Source: Hahella sp. HNIBRBA332 (lineage in GTDB: Bacteria; Pseudomonadota; Gammaproteobacteria; Pseudomonadales; Oleiphilaceae). From it: DNA of 64,000 nucleotides. Below the pieces are notes generated by a model. That model did not search any database and had not been told where the DNA came from. It was given only the letters and a program-made list of their open reading frames with translations. The stretch lies in contig NZ_CP132203.1 in assembly GCF_030719035.1 (NCBI RefSeq), positions 6,280,501 through 6,344,500 on the forward strand, given 5' to 3'. How positions within the stretch are numbered: the first letter of the stretch is position 1; each line of letters opens with the position of its first letter. Positions 60,367 through 64,000 of the stretch are shown in pieces. The translations under genes and the position numbers were made by a program.

Positions 60367-61139
60367 TCTTCTGTTTTCCGCGATAAATAGCTGCGGGCGA
60401 CGGCGCAGGTGGCGCGCCGGTTTTTGTGTTTGGGCAACGCCAGTTCGGCTGGCGCGCCGCTCAGTTGGGCTGCGGCGGCCAGGGCGGCGGCTTCCGCCAC
60501 TCCGTAGACGCCGGTTTCCCTGAATACAATGTCGGACTTTTGCGTTAACTGACCTTCGAACGCGGACAAGTGCGCCGGACTCCATGTCTGATACGTCCAG
60601 TTGCGGCGGCGGGCGAGCTCGATCAGACCCACTTCATCCGCTTTGATATCTATGGAGGCGAGGGTTTGAATCTGTGCTGACAGCAGCCCCATCTGGGCGA
60701 GACACTGATCCGCCAACTCTTCTAACGCTTCCAGCGGACAATGCCGCTCACAGCCCATACCGAGCGCGTACACGGGTTCCAGGTAAGGCTGCGCGGTGGT
60801 CAGCACCAGTTGGGCGCTGAGGCGTTCCGCGATCTGGCGTCCCCATTCGTTGGCGCCGCCTTCATGGCCGGACAGCAACGGGATGACGAAGCGCCCGCTT
60901 TCATCCAGCACCAGCACTGGCGGGTCCTGATACTTGTCCTGCAAAACCGGCGCGAGTGTGCGCACAACAATGCCGGCGGCGCAGATAAAAATAAGCGGCT
61001 CGCCCTGTTGAAACAAACACTGCGCCGTTTCCTGAAAGGGTTTGGGCTTGTAATGCAGCGCCATTGGCGTTGGCGACAAAATCTGCAATCGCTCCGCCAG
61101 GGCGCGTCCGGCTGGAGTCAGTGCGATTATCGCCGTCAT
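60363..61139 (-). CDS. cbiG: CbiG-type protein (cobalt-precorrin-5A hydrolase family, CobE-like C-terminus)
   Basis: A 258-residue protein. The N-terminal ~110 residues have the CbiG hallmark FICAAGIVVRTLAPVLQDKY followed by PPVLVLDESGRFVIPLLSGH and EGGANEWG. The C-terminal ~130 residues, starting with YALGMGCERHCPLEALEEL, match the CobE/CbiG C-domain. CbiG opens the delta-lactone of cobalt-precorrin-5A in the anaerobic pathway; CobE is its stand-alone C-domain in aerobes. Here a full CbiG is combined with genes of the aerobic set. Starts and stops overlap the neighbours as ATGA. Confidence 0.88.
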   Translation of the reverse strand: MTAIIALTPAGRALAERLQILSPTPMALHYKPKPFQETAQCLFQQGEPLIFICAAGIVVRTLAPVLQDKYQDPPVLVLDESGRFVIPLLSGHEGGANEWGRQIAERLSAQLVLTTAQPYLEPVYALGMGCERHCPLEALEELADQCLAQMGLLSAQIQTLASIDIKADEVGLIELARRRNWTYQTWSPAHLSAFEGQLTQKSDIVFRETGVYGVAEAAALAAAAQLSGAPAELALPKHKNRRATCAVARSYLSRKTEE

Positions 61140-61858
61140 TGCGCGCCCTTGCGGCGACTCACCAGAAACAGGGAGAAGTAAGGCCCAGGCTCTTCATCCA
61201 GCGTAGTCACGTCCCGCACGATGCGCTGCTCGGTGTGGGTCAGATGTTCCAGATACACCGCGTCCCGGGTGCGGCCGGCGGCGGCGATCAACGCCAGCAC
61301 CTGACTGCGTTTGCGTCCGCCCTTGAGGATCGCCAGATTATCGAAGCGGGTCAGGGCGTCGAGAAGCTCCGCATCCGGGCAACGGGCGCTGATCACCGCC
61401 AGATTCTCGTGCTGCAGCGCCAGGGGCAGCAGCGTGGCGGCGGAGGCGGCCTGAGGCGAGCTGATCCCGGGAATGGAAACGCAGGGATAATGCGATTCCA
61501 GGCGCGCCAGCAGATAGGCGAAGGAGCCGTAAAACAACGGGTCGCCTTCGCATAGAAACGCCACATCCTGGCCTTGGTCCAGCAAGCGGGCGATGCTGAC
61601 GGCGGCTTCGTCATAAGCCTGCTCCGCCTGACGCCGGTCGCTGCACATCTCGATGCGAATTGGCAGTTGCGTTTGCGCTTCCGCGCGCAGATGTGGGGTT
61701 GCGATCTGTTTGGCCAGGGAATGCCCGTCGCTGTTGACGATGTAAGCGAGCGCATCCGCTTGCTGCAGATGGCGTACGGCTTTCAGCGTCAGCAGCTCCG
61801 GGTCGCCGGGTCCGACGCCGACGCCGAAAAACACGCCGGTGGAAATGGGAGTCGTCAT
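61136..61858 (-). CDS. cobI: Precorrin-2 C20-methyltransferase CobI
   Basis: A 240-residue methyltransferase from ATG 61858 (MTTPISTGVFFGVGVGPGDP), which overlaps the cobL stop as ATGA. Marks: FFGVGVGPGDPELLTLKAVR at the N-terminus, VAFLCEGDPLFYGSFAYLLA near residue 98 and VSIPGISSPQAASAATLLPL near 124. It methylates C20 of precorrin-2 to precorrin-3A. Frame is open upstream for 36 codons, but these overlap cobL. Coupled to cbiG downstream. Confidence 0.94.
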   Translation of the reverse strand: MTTPISTGVFFGVGVGPGDPELLTLKAVRHLQQADALAYIVNSDGHSLAKQIATPHLRAEAQTQLPIRIEMCSDRRQAEQAYDEAAVSIARLLDQGQDVAFLCEGDPLFYGSFAYLLARLESHYPCVSIPGISSPQAASAATLLPLALQHENLAVISARCPDAELLDALTRFDNLAILKGGRKRSQVLALIAAAGRTRDAVYLEHLTHTEQRIVRDVTTLDEEPGPYFSLFLVSRRKGAQ

Positions 61859-63126
61859 GAAGAAGATGTCCGTTTGCTGAACTTGACCAGAGTGACCGGC
61901 AGCTGCGGCCGCATCAATAATTGTCCCGCCAGGGTTTCCCCCCGGCTGACGGCGATTTGCGTCCACTCGGCGTCGCCGTCTTGCAGCTGTGTTTGAAACT
62001 GCAACAGACGGCCTTTGCTGTCTTCGGTGACCGCGCTGACCACCAGTCGCCCGCCAGGGGGAAGCAGTTCCCAGCAGTGATGCAGCAGCATATCCATCGC
62101 GCCGTCGCTGCCGCCGATGAACACGACATTGGGGCGGGGCAGGTCCGCCAGGGCGTCCGGCGCCCGTCCCGCCACTATGTGCAGGTTGCGGACGACGCCG
62201 AAGTGTTCGCGATTGGTGTGCAACTGGCGCAAGCGCTCTTCGTGGCGTTCAATGGCGTAAACCTGTCCCCGCGGGTTCCAGCGCGCCCACTCCACCGCCA
62301 CGCCGCCGCAACCGGCGCCGACGTCCCAGCCAATATCATCGGCGCAGGGCTGGAGCAAAGACAGGATACACAGGCGCACCTCCCGCTTGCTGAGCATGCC
62401 TTTGCCGGGCTCGCCGTCGGTATGGAAGTCGGGGTCCGCAATGCCGGGAAATTCGGGCAGGACGCCGCCAGGACCGGCGGTCTGCAACAGCGTCACATGC
62501 AGAGCGTGGACGTCCGGCGGAGAAGCGAGCAGTTGCGCGACGGAAAACTCGCGAATGCGTTGCTCGGGGTAGCCTAATTGCTCGCACACCCACAGCGTCG
62601 AATCCTGCATACCCCATGTCTGCAAGGCGCGGGCGATAGCCTGAGGGTGGCTGTGCTGATCCGTCAGCAACGCATAGCGGCGACGATTGCGAAGCTGGGC
62701 GCGCAGGCTGGCGAAAGGGCGTCCGTGCAGGCTGATCACCTGCATGTCATGCTCATCCAGCCCTACTTCATGACAGGCGGCCTGCACGCTGGAAATCTGC
62801 GGGTAAAAACGCAGGCGCGAGGCTGGCAGATTGCGGTTAAGCCAGTTGCCGACGCCGAAAAACAGGGCGTCGCCGGACGCCAGCAGGGCGATCTCCTGTT
62901 CACTATCGCTGTTCAACAGCTCCAGCAAGTCGCTGAAAGGCGAAGGTAATGGCGTGGTGCGGCTCTGGGATGGATAGCTCGCCACGGTTTGCAATTGCCG
63001 CTCGGAGCCAATGATCAGATCGGCGCGAAGCAATGCCTCCTGCGCCGCGGCGCTCAACAGCGCGCGTTCGCCGACCCCCAGGCTGATGACATGCAGCAAA
63101 GGTCGATGCAAGGCGGACTGACTCAT
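61855..63126 (-). CDS. cobL: Precorrin-6Y C5,15-methyltransferase CobL
   Basis: A 423-residue fusion from ATG 63126 (MSQSALHRPLLHVISLGVGE), start overlapping the cobH stop by one base (TGATG). The N-terminal half is CbiE-like (LGVGERALLSAAAQEALLRA, EIALLASGDALFFGVGNWLN). The C-terminal half is the CbiT-like decarboxylating SAM domain: IGWDVGAGCGGVAVEWARWN near residue 265 and VVFIGGSDGAMDMLLHHCWE. It methylates C5 and C15 and decarboxylates precorrin-6Y. Full length for the fused form. Confidence 0.93.
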   Translation of the reverse strand: MSQSALHRPLLHVISLGVGERALLSAAAQEALLRADLIIGSERQLQTVASYPSQSRTTPLPSPFSDLLELLNSDSEQEIALLASGDALFFGVGNWLNRNLPASRLRFYPQISSVQAACHEVGLDEHDMQVISLHGRPFASLRAQLRNRRRYALLTDQHSHPQAIARALQTWGMQDSTLWVCEQLGYPEQRIREFSVAQLLASPPDVHALHVTLLQTAGPGGVLPEFPGIADPDFHTDGEPGKGMLSKREVRLCILSLLQPCADDIGWDVGAGCGGVAVEWARWNPRGQVYAIERHEERLRQLHTNREHFGVVRNLHIVAGRAPDALADLPRPNVVFIGGSDGAMDMLLHHCWELLPPGGRLVVSAVTEDSKGRLLQFQTQLQDGDAEWTQIAVSRGETLAGQLLMRPQLPVTLVKFSKRTSSS

Positions 63127-63767
63127 CAGAAATAGATTCCCCGGCTGATGCGCAATAACGCGTTGAAGGCGGAGGCGGTGAGGGCGCTGCCGCCCTGTCG
63201 CCCCAGTAATACAATCGCTTCCAAACCAAGTTCGCCGCAATGTCGCCAGAGCGCGTCCTTTGACTCCGCCGCTCCCACGAAGCCTACCGGCATGCCAATG
63301 ACCAAGGCGGGTTGGGCGGCGCCGTCGCGCACCATTTCCAGTAAACGGAACAAGGCGGTGGGGGCGTTGCCGATCAGCACCACGCTACCCGCCAGCAGAG
63401 GACGCCACAACTCCAGCGCCGCCATGCAGCGGGTTTCGCCGCGGGCCTTGGCCAAATCCGGTGTTTCCGGCGCATTCAAAAAACAGTGAGCGGGCGTCTC
63501 CAACATGCGTTTGGTAAGGCCGTGACGCACCATTTCCACATCGCACAATACCGGCGCGCCAGCGCGAATAGCGGCGAGTCCCGCCTCCATGGCGCTAGGA
63601 GTGAAGCGCAACTGCGCCATGATCTGCGGATCGCCGCAACTGTGAATCAGACGCATCGCCACCTGGGCTTCGTCCTGAGACAGTGAGGTCAGGTCGGTCA
63701 GCGCGCGAATCTGGCGGAAACTTTCCTGCTCGATGGCCAGGGGATCTTTTTCGTAATCGAAGTGCAT
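63126..63767 (-). CDS. cobH: Precorrin-8X methylmutase CobH
   Basis: A 213-residue protein with AGGGG before ATG. Marks: the catalytic-His segment IHSCGDP near residue 41, APVLCDVEMVRHGLTKRML near 70 and GNAPTALFRLLEMVRDGAAQ near 134, then VIGMPVGFVGAAESK. It moves a methyl group from C11 to C12, turning precorrin-8X into hydrogenobyrinate. It follows the His-rich partial gene by six bases and overlaps cobL by one base, so it is inside the leftward operon. Confidence 0.94.
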   Translation of the reverse strand: MHFDYEKDPLAIEQESFRQIRALTDLTSLSQDEAQVAMRLIHSCGDPQIMAQLRFTPSAMEAGLAAIRAGAPVLCDVEMVRHGLTKRMLETPAHCFLNAPETPDLAKARGETRCMAALELWRPLLAGSVVLIGNAPTALFRLLEMVRDGAAQPALVIGMPVGFVGAAESKDALWRHCGELGLEAIVLLGRQGGSALTASAFNALLRISRGIYF

Positions 63768-63773
63768 AGCCCC

Positions 63774-64000
63774 TCAGGATTTCGCCTCTTCCTGGTCATG
63801 ACTGTGATCGTGATCATGATTGTGGTGAGAGTGACCATGATGACTGTGACCCTGGTCATGATGGTGGTGGCTATGGCCGTGGTGATGGTCATGATGATGG
63901 TGGTGATCGTGATGATGACTGTGGTCGCCATCGGTGCCAATGCCGCGCACATGGTGATGATGGCCTTCCTGCGGCAGCCCCACCTTGTGTTCGTTGCCGA
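63774..64000 (-). CDS. C-terminal part of a histidine-rich metal-binding protein, truncated by window edge
   Basis: The frame is open to the right-hand window edge. About 75 residues are visible: NEHKVGLPQEGHHHHVRG, a GTDG turn and then a run of mostly His with Asp, Ser and Gly, closing DQEEAKS. Roughly half of the final 50 residues are His. Such tails store or deliver cobalt or nickel. Being directly upstream of cobH, six bases away, it may be a CbiX-type sirohydrochlorin chelatase or a cobalt-uptake protein; the visible part cannot decide. Confidence 0.6.
   Translation of the reverse strand, partial: GNEHKVGLPQEGHHHHVRGIGTDGDHSHHHDHHHHHDHHHGHSHHHHDQGHSHHGHSHHNHDHDHSHDQEEAKS

Overview
The window looks like chromosomal DNA of a free-living, probably marine, gammaproteobacterium. 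The protein families fit this, and so do the moderately high GC, the aerobic-type cobalamin genes beside cobN and cobW, the multiheme cytochromes, the exosortase/PEP-CTERM genes and the exported enzymes. A Hahella-like member of the Oceanospirillales is my best guess, but nothing here fixes the genus. No rRNA, tRNA or CRISPR array was seen.

Layout. 1-6.1 kb: 3' part of a secreted nuclease with a dockerin-like tail, three small genes, a structured leader and a six-heme lipoprotein cytochrome. 6.1-9.3 kb: an AT-rich ATPase plus DUF4435/TOPRIM pair resembling the PARIS anti-phage system, with the second gene cut by a complete ISAs1-family insertion sequence. 9.3-17.3 kb: an accessory patchwork. 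It holds a RadC-like gene, a YafO-like toxin operon with a 52-codon leader gene, an Imm11-like gene, a Sel1 protein, a three-gene operon of unknowns, a leucine-rich-repeat protein, two paralogues of one unknown family at its two ends, and three kinds of short dispersed repeat. 17.5-34.5 kb: mostly ordinary metabolic and regulatory genes (SGNH hydrolase, metallo-hydrolase, GlxA-type regulator, solute-binding protein, PhoX with a candidate Pho box, Omp85 protein, LysR plus oxidoreductase, GNATs, YbaK, YitT). Two tandem arrays, with 116-bp and 61-bp periods, are built from the same short palindromic module. 34.5-39.4 kb: cobN and cobW. 39.8-53.6 kb: regulators, two LysE-type exporters, an exosortase coupled to a membrane-bound PEP-CTERM/VIT protein, a cold-shock protein, a fibro-slime PEP-CTERM protein, a toxin-antitoxin pair with a frameshifted toxin, and a MerR regulator next to a free copy of its own C-terminal domain. 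53.9-58.7 kb: a 483-residue protein of unknown family, an 857-bp AT-rich gap and a PKD lipoprotein. 58.8-64 kb: a tightly overlapped cobalamin operon running leftward (His-rich partial gene, cobH, cobL, cobI, cbiG, cobJ, cobM).

How the genes work together. The cob operon makes the corrin ring and CobN, with CobW as a likely metallochaperone, inserts cobalt. CobG/CobZ, CobK, CobA and CobST are not in view. Exosortase plus three PEP-CTERM-like proteins form a surface-sorting subsystem. The ATPase/TOPRIM pair was probably a defence system and is now disabled by the insertion. Frameshifts are suspected in the ParE-like toxin and in the small gene at 1.4 kb. Functions are read from sequence motifs by eye; no database search was run.
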